A stretch of 64,000 bases of DNA from Agrobacterium sp. AGB01 (GCF_014851585.1 NZ_JACVAB010000001.1:744001-808000), one strand, 5' to 3'. Shown: positions 40,340-49,570, counted from the first letter of the stretch. Translations and numbers: made by a program. The notes: generated by a model not told the origin, from the sequence alone.

Positions 40340-41344
40340 ATGGCATTGCCGCATGAAATGAATTTTGTCGATCTGCCCTCTTTTGGCGGCGCCGAGGTTA
40401 TGGTCTTGGCCAAGGGGCCTGTACCTCAACCGAAGACGGGCGAAATTCTGGTCCGGGTTGAAGCGGCAGGAATCAACAGGCCAGATGTGGCGCAGCGGCA
40501 GGGAACCTATCCGCCTCCCAAGGACGCCAATCCGATTCTGGGCCTGGAAATCGCCGGCGAAATTGTTGCGCTGGGCGAAGGCGTAAACGGTTTTGCCATC
40601 GGACAGAAGGTCTGCGCGCTCGCCAATGGTGGCGGTTATGCCGAATTTTGCGCCGTTCCGGCTAGCCAGACATTGCCGTTTCCCAAGGGATATGATGGAG
40701 AACGTGCAGCTGCATTGCCGGAAACCTTCTTCACCGTCTGGGCAAACCTGTTCCAGATGGCAGGTCTCGGCGAAGGCGAGAGCGTTCTTATTCATGGCGG
40801 AACAAGCGGCATTGGTACCACGGCCATCCAGCTTGCCAAGGCGTTTGGTGCCAAGGTCTATGTCACGGCGGGATCCGCGGAGAAATGCGAAGCCTGCCTT
40901 AAGATCGGGGCCGATGTCGCCATCAATTACAAGACAGATGATTTTGTTGCCATCATCAAGGAAAACACTGGCGGAAAGGGTGTCAACGTTGTTCTGGATA
41001 TGATCGGCGCTGATTACTTCGAGCGCAATCTGGCAAGTCTTGCCAAGGATGGTTGCCTGTCCATTATCGCGTTTCTCGGCGGTGCGGTTGCCGAAAAGGT
41101 TAACCTGACACCAATCATGGTCAAGCGACTGACGGTAACCGGTTCTACCATGCGACCGCGCACCGCGGCTGAAAAGCAGGTTATCCGGGACGAATTGTTA
41201 CAACAGGTCTGGCCGCTCATCGAAAACGGAACCATTGCGCCTTGCATTCACAAGGTCATTCCATTCAGCGATGTGGTTGAAGGACACAGGCTGATGGAAA
41301 GCAGTCAGCACATCGGCAAAATCGTACTTAAGTTGAATACGTAA
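40340..41344 (+). CDS. Zinc-type-fold NAD(P)H quinone oxidoreductase (PIG3 family)
   Basis: A 334-residue medium-chain reductase with the NADPH motif [18 protein letters not shown] and the quinone-reductase start ([16 protein letters not shown], then [12 protein letters not shown]). It resembles PIG3/TP53I3-type quinone oxidoreductases that use NADPH to reduce quinones. AGGAGG before ATG 40340 is a strong ribosome site; the frame from 40319 is rejected for that reason. It is followed by a structured intergenic stretch. Confidence 0.88.
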   Translation: MALPHEMNFVDLPSFGGAEVMVLAKGPVPQPKTGEILVRVEAAGINRPDVAQRQGTYPPPKDANPILGLEIAGEIVALGEGVNGFAIGQKVCALANGGGYAEFCAVPASQTLPFPKGYDGERAAALPETFFTVWANLFQMAGLGEGESVLIHGGTSGIGTTAIQLAKAFGAKVYVTAGSAEKCEACLKIGADVAINYKTDDFVAIIKENTGGKGVNVVLDMIGADYFERNLASLAKDGCLSIIAFLGGAVAEKVNLTPIMVKRLTVTGSTMRPRTAAEKQVIRDELLQQVWPLIENGTIAPCIHKVIPFSDVVEGHRLMESSQHIGKIVLKLNT

Positions 41345-41417
41345 GAAAGCCCTTGAAATCGCCCATGGATGGATTACCTTTCTCTCATGTTCAACGTAGC
41401 GAAAGGAAGGTGATCCA

Positions 41418-41492
41418 ATGTCTAATGAGATTTCGATCTTTGTACTGGGCTTGGGAAAGGAGAAGGTTTTGACGGGGCAGCCCTCGGCCTGA
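41418..41492 (+). CDS. Candidate 24-residue small ORF
   Basis: ATG 41418 to TGA 41490-41492, encoding a peptide starting MSNEISIFVLGLGKEKV. A strong GAAGGTG ribosome site lies 5 bp upstream. Nothing in the peptide suggests a function. It is listed because start and ribosome site are clear; the ORF may simply be part of a structured RNA. Confidence 0.3.
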   Translation: MSNEISIFVLGLGKEKVLTGQPSA

Positions 41493-41557
41493 CCAACCTT
41501 CCTTCGGACTGCCATCTTGAATGACAGTTCGGGTCCTCTATCAGGATCAAACTCATG

Positions 41558-41584
41558 GAAGGGTCGCGTGAGCGGCCCTTTTCC
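41558..41584. terminator. Terminator between the 41.4-kb element and the DUF3750 gene
   Basis: Stem AAGGGTCGC 41559-41567 and GCGGCCCTT 41572-41580 with one G-T wobble and GTGA tetraloop, followed by TTCCTGTTTTT. It can stop plus-strand transcription and may help the convergent gene. Confidence 0.7.
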
Positions 41585-41599
41585 TGTTTTTACGACCTA

Positions 41600-42361
41600 T
41601 CAAATCGCGATATTGCCGGTGCGTTGCATACCAAACCAGCCAAGGCCGGGGACCTTTATGCCGGGATTGACCACATCGATACCGGCGACAAGCCCAAGCA
41701 GATGGACTTCAAATCCGCTGCGCACGCCAGCGGCAACCCCGATCAGACCTCTCCAGGACACATGGACATCTTTCCAGTCGTCATCGACATGGAACAAGGC
41801 GGCATTCGGCACATAATCCCGCCCGACCGCATCTGGCGGCAAGGCTACACCCAGTTCCGGTACCGAGCGCAGCACATGCGCAACAAATGTATTGGAGTTG
41901 GGGCCGGGGTAGATCTGATAACCACCCTGTTTGGCGTACGGGTACGCGGCAATCGCCTTTTCGATTTTCGGGATCAGCCACTCAGCTTCATCACCCTTGA
42001 TCGCAATGACCTGACGTGGCGGATTGGAATACCAGAAAGCGTCAGGCGGATAGTTGTTCACCCTGATAGGATTGCCCCAGCCAACCTTGTCATAGCGGTT
42101 GTAGCGCGCCGCGTTTTTTTCCTTGGTGACGATCCATGCATGGCTAGCCAGCGCGCCTTTGAAGCCGCCAGTCATCGCGGAAAACACGTAAACCGCAGCA
42201 TCCTTCTGGTCATCTGCTTTCGGCAATAGGCCAGATGATGACCACTTTGCCTCACGCCAGCTGGAGGGCTTGTCGCGAATGGCCCATAACCCGGCAGATG
42301 CGATGGCCGGTAAAAGGAAGATGACAAAAACCAGAACGAAGAAACGTTTGACGTATCTCAT
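41600..42361 (-). CDS. DUF3750 protein
   Basis: About 253 residues from ATG 42361, with an N-terminal signal or anchor helix (RFFVLVFVIFLLPAIASAG). The body contains the DUF3750-type sequence (VYVFSAMTGGFKGALASHAWIV, PPDAFWYSNPPRQV, YQIYPGPNSNTFVAHVLR). The conserved His (SHAW), Asn-Thr and C-terminal glycine-rich part suggest an exported catalytic fold, but no function is known. The longer upstream frame adds 40 unsupported residues. Confidence 0.8.
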   Translation of the reverse strand: MRYVKRFFVLVFVIFLLPAIASAGLWAIRDKPSSWREAKWSSSGLLPKADDQKDAAVYVFSAMTGGFKGALASHAWIVTKEKNAARYNRYDKVGWGNPIRVNNYPPDAFWYSNPPRQVIAIKGDEAEWLIPKIEKAIAAYPYAKQGGYQIYPGPNSNTFVAHVLRSVPELGVALPPDAVGRDYVPNAALFHVDDDWKDVHVSWRGLIGVAAGVRSGFEVHLLGLVAGIDVVNPGIKVPGLGWFGMQRTGNIAI

Positions 42362-42522
42362 ATTGCCCCGTGCGTTGTATCCAGTGCCTTTCAAAGCGCA
42401 GCGCCTTCTGTAAACTGCGCAAGCGAAGCTGGAATGGCTGAATGATCCTTGCCTTGAATCAGCTGTGATGTAAGGCGTCATCCAGTAGAAGCCTATATTA
42501 TCTGGAGTTTTTTGAGGCCGTT

Positions 42523-43530
42523 ATGAACAATCCTGTTACTGTTGAAGTTACCCGCGGAAATCTGGTCGAAAGCCGTCATCATGGTATGGCGGTGGTGGTC
42601 GACGGTGACGGCAAGATACTGTTTTCGGCCGGCGATATTGAAAGGGGTGTTTTCCCGCGTTCGGCGTGTAAGGCGATGCAGGCTCTGCCACTGGTGGAAA
42701 GTGGTGCCGCAGACGCTTACGGCTTTGGTAACCGGGAACTGGCGCTGGCCTGCTCGTCGCACAATGGCGAAGATGCCCATGTCGAACTGGCGGCCTCGAT
42801 GCTGGCAAAAGCCGGTCGAGACGTGAATGTGCTGGAGTGCGGTGCCCATTGGTCGTCCGATCAGGCAACGCTCATTCATCAGGCCCGTACGCTGGAAAAA
42901 CCAACCGCCCTGCACAACAACTGCTCCGGTAAACATTCCGGTTTTGTCTGCGCCTGCTGCCACATGGACGTGGATCCGCAAGGTTACGTCGGTTACGACC
43001 ACCCTTTGCAGCAGGAAATCCGTGCAACCATGCAGGCACTGACCGGCGCCGTGCTCTCCCATGAGGTTTGCGGCACCGATGGCTGCTCCATTCCCACCTA
43101 TGCAGTTCCATTGAAGGGGCTGGCACATGGCTTTGCCAAAATGGCAACCGGGACGGGGCTTGAGCCCTTGCGGGCCAAATCGGCAAAACGCTTGATCGAC
43201 GCTTGCATGGCTGAACCGTTTTACGTTGCCGGGACGGGCAGAACCTGCACGCGTCTGATGCAGGTTTCCCCCGGTCGCATCTTTGCAAAGACAGGAGCTG
43301 AAGGTGTGTTCGTCGCGGCTCTTCCGGAGAGTGGCATTGCCATGGCGGTAAAATGCGAAGATGGGACGACGCGTGCGGCAGAAGCCATGATCACGGCACT
43401 GCTGGCGCGTTACTCTGACAAGGGAAGTCAGCAACAGGCCGACCTGCTGGCCATGTCGAACCGTGGCATGAAAAACTGGAACAAGATCCACGTCGGCGAC
43501 GTCAGGGTCGCTGCCGGTTTTGCGCAGTAA
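42523..43530 (+). CDS. Zinc-type L-asparaginase (Rhizobium etli AnsA-like)
   Basis: A 335-residue member of the class 3 asparaginases (asparaginase II of Rhizobium). Every catalytic residue is seen: Ser47 and Lys50 (RSACK), Ser79 in CSSHNGE, Cys134 and Lys137 (CSGKHSG), and Cys188 (DGCSIP). The positions are each one lower than in the R. etli enzyme (Ser48, Lys51, Ser80, Cys135, Lys138, Cys189), where the two cysteines and Lys bind zinc. It hydrolyses asparagine to aspartate and ammonia. It is the first of a possible pair with the downstream GST. Confidence 0.93.
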   Translation: MNNPVTVEVTRGNLVESRHHGMAVVVDGDGKILFSAGDIERGVFPRSACKAMQALPLVESGAADAYGFGNRELALACSSHNGEDAHVELAASMLAKAGRDVNVLECGAHWSSDQATLIHQARTLEKPTALHNNCSGKHSGFVCACCHMDVDPQGYVGYDHPLQQEIRATMQALTGAVLSHEVCGTDGCSIPTYAVPLKGLAHGFAKMATGTGLEPLRAKSAKRLIDACMAEPFYVAGTGRTCTRLMQVSPGRIFAKTGAEGVFVAALPESGIAMAVKCEDGTTRAAEAMITALLARYSDKGSQQQADLLAMSNRGMKNWNKIHVGDVRVAAGFAQ

Positions 43531-43574
43531 GGTCGCAAAACTTCGTCCTTGATCAAAATTAAAGGAAATCGAAA

Positions 43575-44198
43575 ATGTTTACGCTGTTTTCCATGCCGGG
43601 CACCTGCTCGCGGGCCAGCCATATTACGCTTGAGGAATCCGGTTTGCCTTACAAGGTCAAGCGGGTTGATTTCAGCAAGCAGGAGCAACTTTCGCAGGAG
43701 TTTCTGGCCGTTAATCCGAAGGGCAGGGTGCCAGCGCTGGTGACATCCAGCGGTGTTTTGACGGAAACACCTGCCATTCTGTCGTTCATCGCGCAAATGG
43801 CACCGGCCGCCAAACTGGCGCCGCTGGATGACGCCTTTGAATTTGCGCGCATGCAGTCCTTCAACGCTTATATTTCATCCACCGTGCACGTTGCGCATGC
43901 CCATGGCCGTCGTGGCAGTCGGTGGGCGGATGAGGCGTCATCGCTGGAAGACATGAAGCGCAAGGTGCCGCAGGTCATGAGCGACTGTTTCGAGATTATC
44001 GAACAGGGTTTTCACGGCGGCCCATGGGTGCTGGGCAACCAGTATTCAGTGTCCGATCCTTATCTGTTCGTGATGTCTGGATGGCTGGAAAGCGACGGTG
44101 TCGACATCGCCAGTTTTCCAAAAGTGCATGACCATTACCAGCGCATGTTGGCGCGCGCTGCCGTCATCAAAGTGCTTGAGGCTGAAAAGCAGGCTTGA
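43575..44198 (+). CDS. Glutathione S-transferase
   Basis: A 207-residue GST with thioredoxin-fold N-terminal domain (FTLFSMPGTCSRASHI, then VNPKGRVPAL as the cis-Pro loop) and an all-helical C-terminal domain. It conjugates or reduces with glutathione; the substrate is not predictable. A ribosome site AAAGGA lies upstream and a good terminator follows. A gap of 44 bp to the asparaginase gene permits co-transcription. Confidence 0.88.
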   Translation: MFTLFSMPGTCSRASHITLEESGLPYKVKRVDFSKQEQLSQEFLAVNPKGRVPALVTSSGVLTETPAILSFIAQMAPAAKLAPLDDAFEFARMQSFNAYISSTVHVAHAHGRRGSRWADEASSLEDMKRKVPQVMSDCFEIIEQGFHGGPWVLGNQYSVSDPYLFVMSGWLESDGVDIASFPKVHDHYQRMLARAAVIKVLEAEKQA

Positions 44199-44204
44199 AA
44201 CATC

Positions 44205-44240
44205 AAGCCACCCCGGTCAACATTCGGGGTGGCTTGTTTT
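44205..44240. terminator. Bidirectional terminator between two GST genes
   Basis: Perfect 10-bp stem AAGCCACCCC 44205-44214 with GGGGTGGCTT 44226-44235, followed by GTTTTATTATT. It separates convergent GST genes. Confidence 0.88.
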
Positions 44241-44252
44241 ATTATTGGCGTG

Positions 44253-44912
44253 TCATGCGGCTTCAGCGCCACGTGCATCCCACATCGCCTTGAAAGCTGG
44301 GCGGGACTGGCAGCGTTCCAGCCAGGCTTTAAGTGCAGGATATGTGTCGATCAGTGCCGTATGGGCCTGCGCATAACGGACCACCTCAGCAACATTGATG
44401 TCGGCAACGGTAAAACGATCACTGATCAGGTAGTCATGTGACGCAAGATGCTGCTCGAGAACACGCAACGGCCGTTGCAGCAGGCGGGCTGCGACATCAA
44501 TCACCGCTTTGCCAGCAGCCGTTTTGGCCAGATCCTCAGCAAAGGTCGTGGATATTTTCAGCGACTGCGTTTCAATCTCGGTCGCAGCGAAGAACGACCA
44601 CTGCATCACTGCGCCATCTTCGGACAGGTCTTTAGGCGCAAGCGGGCCACCATATTTGCGGGCAAGGTAAAGATTGATCGCCATCGATTCGTATAGAACG
44701 ATGCCGTCATCTTGGATGCAGGGTATTGTCCCCATAGGATTGATTGTCAGAAAAGTCGGGGAAAGCGTGTTCAGTGGTGCTGTGTCGGCAAGGGGATTGT
44801 CGAGACGTCTGGCTTGGATGACCGGCACATGTTTGTAGGCGATACCAAGTTCTCCTGCCAACCAGAGAGTGCGCGTGGCGCGGGAGCGGTAAACACCGTA
44901 AATAGTCAGCAT
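44253..44912 (-). CDS. Glutathione S-transferase
   Basis: A 219-residue GST from ATG 44912 (the frame from 44960 is longer without support). N-terminal [20 protein letters not shown] and the loop [22 protein letters not shown] mark the glutathione site. It is a different subgroup from the convergent GST at 43575. Substrate unknown. Confidence 0.87.
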   Translation of the reverse strand: MLTIYGVYRSRATRTLWLAGELGIAYKHVPVIQARRLDNPLADTAPLNTLSPTFLTINPMGTIPCIQDDGIVLYESMAINLYLARKYGGPLAPKDLSEDGAVMQWSFFAATEIETQSLKISTTFAEDLAKTAAGKAVIDVAARLLQRPLRVLEQHLASHDYLISDRFTVADINVAEVVRYAQAHTALIDTYPALKAWLERCQSRPAFKAMWDARGAEAA

Positions 44913-45330
44913 GATGGTCCCCTGTGTGCAGCCGCTTATCGCAACTGCGAAAGAAAGCAAATTATCTCAAAATCCTAAGGCCACGTAGTCGGCACTTTTG
45001 TGCCTCACAGTCGCCGGTTTTCGCGGCGAGCCTATTGTCGCTTTTGTCTAAACGAAAGGAAATTTAAACCGTTTTATTATGAATTTTTCTGAACCTGCTA
45101 TCCGGATCAAATTGCTACCTTTTCCGTTAATTTGTAATATTTTCTAACAAATCGGTTGCATGCTTGGTTTTTCCGGGAATCTTTAATCAAGCATAAGCAA
45201 ATATTCGCTAAGTCCTATAGACTAACGACGCAGATCGAATGAATTACCTGTTTTAAACGTGCATTTGAGAATGTGCTGAAAAATCTAACGCAAGTTTGGA
45301 TGGGTATTTCTTGAAACAGGCCGTGAAGAG
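44913..45330. other. Intergenic region before the diguanylate cyclase gene
   Basis: A 418-bp AT-rich stretch with no supported gene. Two tandem small hairpins lie at its left end: GGCAC-TTTT-GTGCC 44991-45004 and TCGCCG/CGGCGA 45011-45029. From 45060 the sequence is rich in A and T without a recognisable operator. No RNA family was recognised. Confidence 0.5.
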
Positions 45331-46782
45331 ATGGCGAAGCCCATGACAAAAGTTCTTGATGTATCTTTTCTCAGGAATAACGGCGGCTTTACCGAAGCGG
45401 ATCAACTTCTTGGCTTGGTCAATCTTTTGCCTGACATGGTGTTTGTCAAGGATGCTGCAGGTCGCTTTATCTTTGCCAACGCAGCACTTCGCAAGTATCT
45501 CGGGCTGAGTTCTGACGAACCGCTGAACGATCTTCACGAAAGTCATTTCCTGCCCGAAAAGTCAGTCAGCAATATTCTTAGCGCCGAAGCTCGAATTCTG
45601 GAGACAGGTGAGTCGACTGCCGACGTGGAAGAGTGCTTTTCTTTTAGCGGCAGGCCTGTTTGTTGGCTTTCGACGACGAAAATTGCACTGCGAGACGAGC
45701 AGGGCCGCATCAACGGTCTGGTTGCCATTTCGCGCGACATTACCGAAAACAAAAGACAGGATACGATACGACGCGGCAGTGCAGCATTGTTCGAATTGAT
45801 AGCGCGCAACCAGCCGCTGGACATGATCCTGCACGCACTGACTTTGCTAGTCGAAAGCATGGTTGAGGGCATTTGCGCGTCGGTTTTGCTATTTGATCAG
45901 GAAACTGGAAAGCTGCGTCACGGTGCTGCCCCCAGTTTGCCGGAAGCCTATTGCCGCGTGATCGACGGGATTACATTCGGCCCGAAGGTTGGTTCTTGCG
46001 GTACGGCTGCCTGGCGTAGTGAGCCGGTCATCGTCGAAGACATAGAAAACAGTCCTCTATGGGAGGACTATGTCGAGATCGCCCGGCCGTTCAAGCTTCG
46101 CTCGTGCTGGTCCACTCCGATTATGGACTCCAACAGGCAGGTGCTCGGCACCTTTGCGCTTTACTCAGGTGAGGTGCGCAAACCTTCCGCTCACGAAAAA
46201 GAGCTGATCGATATGGCGACAAGCATTGCCAGTATCGCGATTGATCGTTGGCATAATGAAGAGCGGGTGCGTTTCATGGCGCATCATGACCCCTTGACCG
46301 GCCTGTCCAACCGCACGCTGTTCTGGACGCAGTTCAATCGTGCGCTGCACGAGGCCAAGCGCGAAAACCGCATGGTGGCAATTACCTACCTCGATCTCGA
46401 TGACTTCAAGCAGGTGAATGACCTGTTCGGCCACGCCGCCGGTGATGAGGTGCTGTGCAGGGTGGCGGACCGGATCGTATCCTGCATCCGTGCTGCCGAT
46501 ATTGCCGTACGTCTTGGCGGGGATGAGTTTGCGCTGGTGTTCAGCAATCCCAAGCATGATGAGGAGGGCGTGCGTCGACGTCTCGCGGAGATCAGGGAAA
46601 AGGTCAGCATGCCGATTGATGTTGAGAGCGCTCGTCTCAAAGTCGATTGTTCGATCGGCGTTGCGTTTTACCCTGGCGATGGCCAAACGGCCGAAGACCT
46701 GCTCGCCGCAGCCGATGCCGATATGTACAGTGCCAAGAAGGCAGGTCGTAACCGATTGACGGTGGTACAGGTCGAAGAATGA
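45331..46782 (+). CDS. PAS-GAF-GGDEF diguanylate cyclase
   Basis: A 483-residue cytoplasmic sensor protein. Residues about 20-135 are a PAS domain (LVNLLPDMVFVKDAAGRFIFAN), about 150-310 a GAF domain (with SCGTAAWRSEPVIVEDI), and about 320-483 a GGDEF domain with LGGDEFALVF and DLDDFKQVND, so it should make cyclic-di-GMP. An inhibitory RxxD five residues before GGDEF is not seen. Starts at 45331 or 45343 are both possible. It is a single gene. Confidence 0.9.
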   Translation: MAKPMTKVLDVSFLRNNGGFTEADQLLGLVNLLPDMVFVKDAAGRFIFANAALRKYLGLSSDEPLNDLHESHFLPEKSVSNILSAEARILETGESTADVEECFSFSGRPVCWLSTTKIALRDEQGRINGLVAISRDITENKRQDTIRRGSAALFELIARNQPLDMILHALTLLVESMVEGICASVLLFDQETGKLRHGAAPSLPEAYCRVIDGITFGPKVGSCGTAAWRSEPVIVEDIENSPLWEDYVEIARPFKLRSCWSTPIMDSNRQVLGTFALYSGEVRKPSAHEKELIDMATSIASIAIDRWHNEERVRFMAHHDPLTGLSNRTLFWTQFNRALHEAKRENRMVAITYLDLDDFKQVNDLFGHAAGDEVLCRVADRIVSCIRAADIAVRLGGDEFALVFSNPKHDEEGVRRRLAEIREKVSMPIDVESARLKVDCSIGVAFYPGDGQTAEDLLAAADADMYSAKKAGRNRLTVVQVEE

Positions 46783-47008
46783 TCTGCAAAAGCGGACTTC
46801 AACGGTAAATCGCCGCCTGCGGCATTATGTGTCAGTCGCATGTGCAGCTTTTGTGTCCGTTGTTTTCATTGATGTATTTTTGATTTTGAGTGCGGGCGGA
46901 ATGCTTGGAATGCGCGCATTTGATCTCGCTCAAATTCAGCAAAAGCCGTCAGGCCTATAGTTTTCGTCAAGCATATTATTCGCTTTAGAGCTTTACGGAG
47001 ATAATAAA

Positions 47009-47221
47009 ATGACACGCACAGATGCCGTAATCGATGCCTTCGCAGGTCCGGTTCTGGCCGGTTTCGCGATTGTTCTTCTTCTGTCTGCCCGTCATGCGGA
47101 GGCCTGGAAGCCGAGAAAAAGCTACCGCCAGATCCCGCACCACGTGCCACCGGCCGCCATTGCACATCAGGGACCTGTCAGGCCGACAAGTCACGTGCGT
47201 TTCGCGCATTTTGAGGGCTGA
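47009..47221 (+). CDS. Small exported or anchored protein of unknown function
   Basis: A 70-residue ORF with a likely signal helix (VLAGFAIVLLLSARHAEA) and a basic, proline- and histidine-rich tail. A GGAGATAATAAAATG initiation region gives a ribosome site. An opposite-strand frame of similar length is a shadow. Function unknown. Confidence 0.5.
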   Translation: MTRTDAVIDAFAGPVLAGFAIVLLLSARHAEAWKPRKSYRQIPHHVPPAAIAHQGPVRPTSHVRFAHFEG

Positions 47222-47319
47222 CTACCTTTGGCAAACCTGTCGTAAACGCTGATCACACCAGCTTCGCGCCAGCCGAAAGGTTCATCATGAGGGCAACGAT
47301 ATCTGTGTGAAGCGGTTCA

Positions 47320-48174
47320 ATGACAGACATATTCAAGAAAACCTGCCGTCGCTCGCTGTCCGTAGCGGCCTTGATGGTTCTGCCTTTTTTAGGGGGCTGC
47401 CTGTTCGTGACGGACACCAGCCGCATGAATGCGGATGTTTTCGTGCGAGAAACGGCACCGGTGTTTCAGTATAATGATGTGAACTCCAACCGGCAGCCGC
47501 CACGGGAGCGTCTGCCCGGCCAATTGTCGCCGCAGCCGCCAGATCTATTCCGTACACGCTTCCATCAGCAATATGGCTTACCTGTTCCGGGCCAGCCCCT
47601 GTCTTATGGCTTGCCAGTATCCAATCCGCTACACCGCGCCATGTATGGCGTGGTCAATGATGATGGCCACACACTTCCGGCCGTTCCTTACAGTCGTATC
47701 GATCAGCGTTTCCTACGGCAGGAAGTCAGTTATCAGACGAACGAGCCGCCGGGCACGATCGTTGTCGATACCAACCAACATTTCCTTTATTTGGTACAGG
47801 ATGGCGGCAAGGCCGTCCGTTATGGTGTAGGGCTTGGAAAAGACGGTTACGCCTGGTCCGGCCGTGGCAAAATTCAGTGGAAGGCCAAATGGCCACGTTG
47901 GACACCTCCGGATGAGATGGTGCAGCGCCAGCCTGAACTCGCTTCCGTATCTGCCCGCAACGGAGGCATGGTGCCCGGTTTGAACAACCCGCTTGGTGCG
48001 CGTGCGCTTTACATTTTCAAGGACGGCAAGGACACGCTGTACCGCGTTCATGGAACGCCTGACTGGCAGTCCGTTGGCAAGGCAACGTCATCCGGATGCG
48101 TGCGGCTGCTCAATCAGGACGTGATCGATCTCTATGAACGCGTGCCGCAGGGTGCGCCAATTGTGGTTATTTGA
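47320..48174 (+). CDS. L,D-transpeptidase lipoprotein (YkuD), copy 1
   Basis: A 284-residue lipoprotein (lipobox LGGC, Cys at about 27) with a C-terminal YkuD catalytic domain. The active site HG-TPDWQSVGKATSSGCVR has the catalytic Cys260. L,D-transpeptidases make 3-3 peptidoglycan crosslinks or anchor lipoproteins and beta-barrels to the wall, as in Brucella and Agrobacterium. A proline-rich linker (about 60-85) leads to the enzyme domain. Its partner copy lies 160 bp downstream on the same strand. Confidence 0.9.
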   Translation: MTDIFKKTCRRSLSVAALMVLPFLGGCLFVTDTSRMNADVFVRETAPVFQYNDVNSNRQPPRERLPGQLSPQPPDLFRTRFHQQYGLPVPGQPLSYGLPVSNPLHRAMYGVVNDDGHTLPAVPYSRIDQRFLRQEVSYQTNEPPGTIVVDTNQHFLYLVQDGGKAVRYGVGLGKDGYAWSGRGKIQWKAKWPRWTPPDEMVQRQPELASVSARNGGMVPGLNNPLGARALYIFKDGKDTLYRVHGTPDWQSVGKATSSGCVRLLNQDVIDLYERVPQGAPIVVI

Positions 48175-48334
48175 GCACGGTCACCATTTGATCGTATCGC
48201 CGTGACTGCGGTTTAACGCACCGGTTGCTGGAATTTAGGGATGCCTTAACTAATGTGGGAATAAATCCTTGACTGCGAAATGAGTACCGCACGTCAGTAT
48301 GTGATGTCCCGCTTATGAAAGAATTCCGGCCTTC

Positions 48335-49060
48335 ATGATGAACCCCGACCAACCAGATTTTTCCAAAAGATCCTTCCTGTCTTTGCTTGGCCTGTCCTCC
48401 GTGGCGCTGCTCAGCGGCTGTGCATCTTCCGGCAACTACAATCCCTCCGCAGTCGCCAACAATATATCCGGTGGCGTTCGCCAGTTTTTTGGCGGTCGTT
48501 TGAGTGATGAAGAACTGAATGTCATGTATGGCTCGATTGAGGATGGCGGTTATGTCATCCCAGCCGTGCCTTTCAGGCAGATCGACTCGCGTTTTTACCG
48601 CCAGCGGGTTGTCGACCCGACCGGCGAACGGCCCGGCACCGTGGTTGTGGATACGCGGTCGCGCTTCCTCTACCTTGTTGAGCAGGGTGGTTCGGCCATG
48701 CGCTACGGCGTTGGTATTGGCCGTCAGGGTTTTGCATGGCAGGGTGAGGGCGTTATCCAGTGGCGTCAGAAATGGCCAAAGTGGACCCCTCCAGATGAAA
48801 TGGTTGCCCGCCAGCCAGAACTCGCCAAATATTCTTCCAAGAATGGCGGCATGCAGCCTGGTTTGAAGAATCCGCTTGGCGCGCGTGCGCTCTACATCTT
48901 CCAGAATGGGCAGGATACGCTTTACCGCCTTCACGGTTCGCCCGAGTGGAATTCCATCGGCAAGGCAGTTTCCTCAGGCTGTGTACGCCTGATGAACCAA
49001 GACATTATTGACCTCTATGAGCGCGTTCCCAACAAGGCGCGTATCGTCGTCTGGCAGTAA
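48335..49060 (+). CDS. L,D-transpeptidase lipoprotein (YkuD), copy 2
   Basis: A 241-residue paralog of the preceding gene, sharing GTVVVDTRSRFLYLVEQGG, KWPKWTPPDEM, GLKNPLGARALYIF and the active site SSGCVR with Cys216. Signal and lipobox LLSGCASS (Cys near 29). Divergence is concentrated in the N-terminal 75 residues and linker, so the two may act at different places or in different growth states. A strong bidirectional terminator follows. Confidence 0.9.
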   Translation: MMNPDQPDFSKRSFLSLLGLSSVALLSGCASSGNYNPSAVANNISGGVRQFFGGRLSDEELNVMYGSIEDGGYVIPAVPFRQIDSRFYRQRVVDPTGERPGTVVVDTRSRFLYLVEQGGSAMRYGVGIGRQGFAWQGEGVIQWRQKWPKWTPPDEMVARQPELAKYSSKNGGMQPGLKNPLGARALYIFQNGQDTLYRLHGSPEWNSIGKAVSSGCVRLMNQDIIDLYERVPNKARIVVWQ

Positions 49061-49086
49061 TTGTCCTGACATCAATATATATTTTC

Positions 49087-49121
49087 AAAACGCCGTATGC
49101 AGTTCGCATGCGGCGTTTTAG
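49087..49121. terminator. Bidirectional terminator between the transpeptidase and ohrR genes
   Basis: 14-bp stem with one G-T wobble: AAAACGCCG 49087-49095, ATGC 49097-49100, loop AGTTC, GCAT 49106-49109, CGGCGTTTT 49111-49119. It has T-runs on both strands and overlaps the end of ohrR. Confidence 0.85.
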
Positions 49122-49570
49122 TTTTGGGTGTCGTTGAGCCGTGCGCTGAGGTTCTTGAGCGTGTCGCGTATGGCCGCCAGTTCGTCAAATCCGCAGCCGG
49201 TTGCCTGGCCAATCGCCTGCATCACGCCAACCGCATCTTTTTTCAAGTCCCGTCCACGATCGGTCAGGGTAATCAATACCTGACGCTCGTCTTCAAGGCT
49301 GCGCTTGCGACTAATCAGCCCTGCTTGCTCAAGCCGCTTGAGGAGAGGGGATAGGGTACCTGAATCCAGGCCTAGCATTTCGCCGAGCGCCTTGACGGTA
49401 GCTGTATCTCTTTCCCACAGCGCCATCATGGCAATATATTGTGGGTAGGTCAGACCAAGTGGATCCAAAAGAGGTTTATAAGCCCGCGTGAACGCATGGG
49501 CCGCACCGTAAAGTGCAAAGCAAATCTGATGTTCCAATTGTAAGTGCTTCTCAAGCTCATCCCTGTCCAT
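49118..49570 (-). CDS. ohrR: Peroxide-sensing MarR regulator OhrR
   Basis: A 150-residue MarR-family regulator from ATG 49570 (the longer frame from 49693 runs into the divergent promoter and is not used). Residues about 13-23 read EHQICFALYGA with the reactive Cys17, the OhrR peroxide sensor, and the winged helix includes LGLDSGTLSPLLKRLEQAGL. It represses ohr until oxidised by organic hydroperoxide. Divergent from ohr, with a palindrome between. Confidence 0.9.
   Translation of the reverse strand: MDRDELEKHLQLEHQICFALYGAAHAFTRAYKPLLDPLGLTYPQYIAMMALWERDTATVKALGEMLGLDSGTLSPLLKRLEQAGLISRKRSLEDERQVLITLTDRGRDLKKDAVGVMQAIGQATGCGFDELAAIRDTLKNLSARLNDTQN

Larger units (their letters stand above)
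41395..41585 (+). ncRNA. Candidate structured RNA or leader between qor-like and DUF3750 genes
   Basis: This stretch contains several inverted repeats: GAAGGTT 41462-41468 with AACCTTC 41495-41501, TCCT 41534-41537 with AGGA 41543-41546, and a terminator-like GAAGGGTCGC/GCGGCCCTTTT at 41558-41584. It also holds a 24-codon ORF (41418-41492) behind a strong AAGGAAGGTG ribosome site. It could be a small RNA ending at the terminator, a small-protein mRNA, or the tail of the upstream transcript. No RNA family was recognised. Confidence 0.3.

Noticed and set aside
42493-43491. 332-residue minus-strand ORF opposite the asparaginase gene
   Set aside because: The plus strand has all catalytic residues of asparaginase; the opposite frame is a codon-bias shadow.
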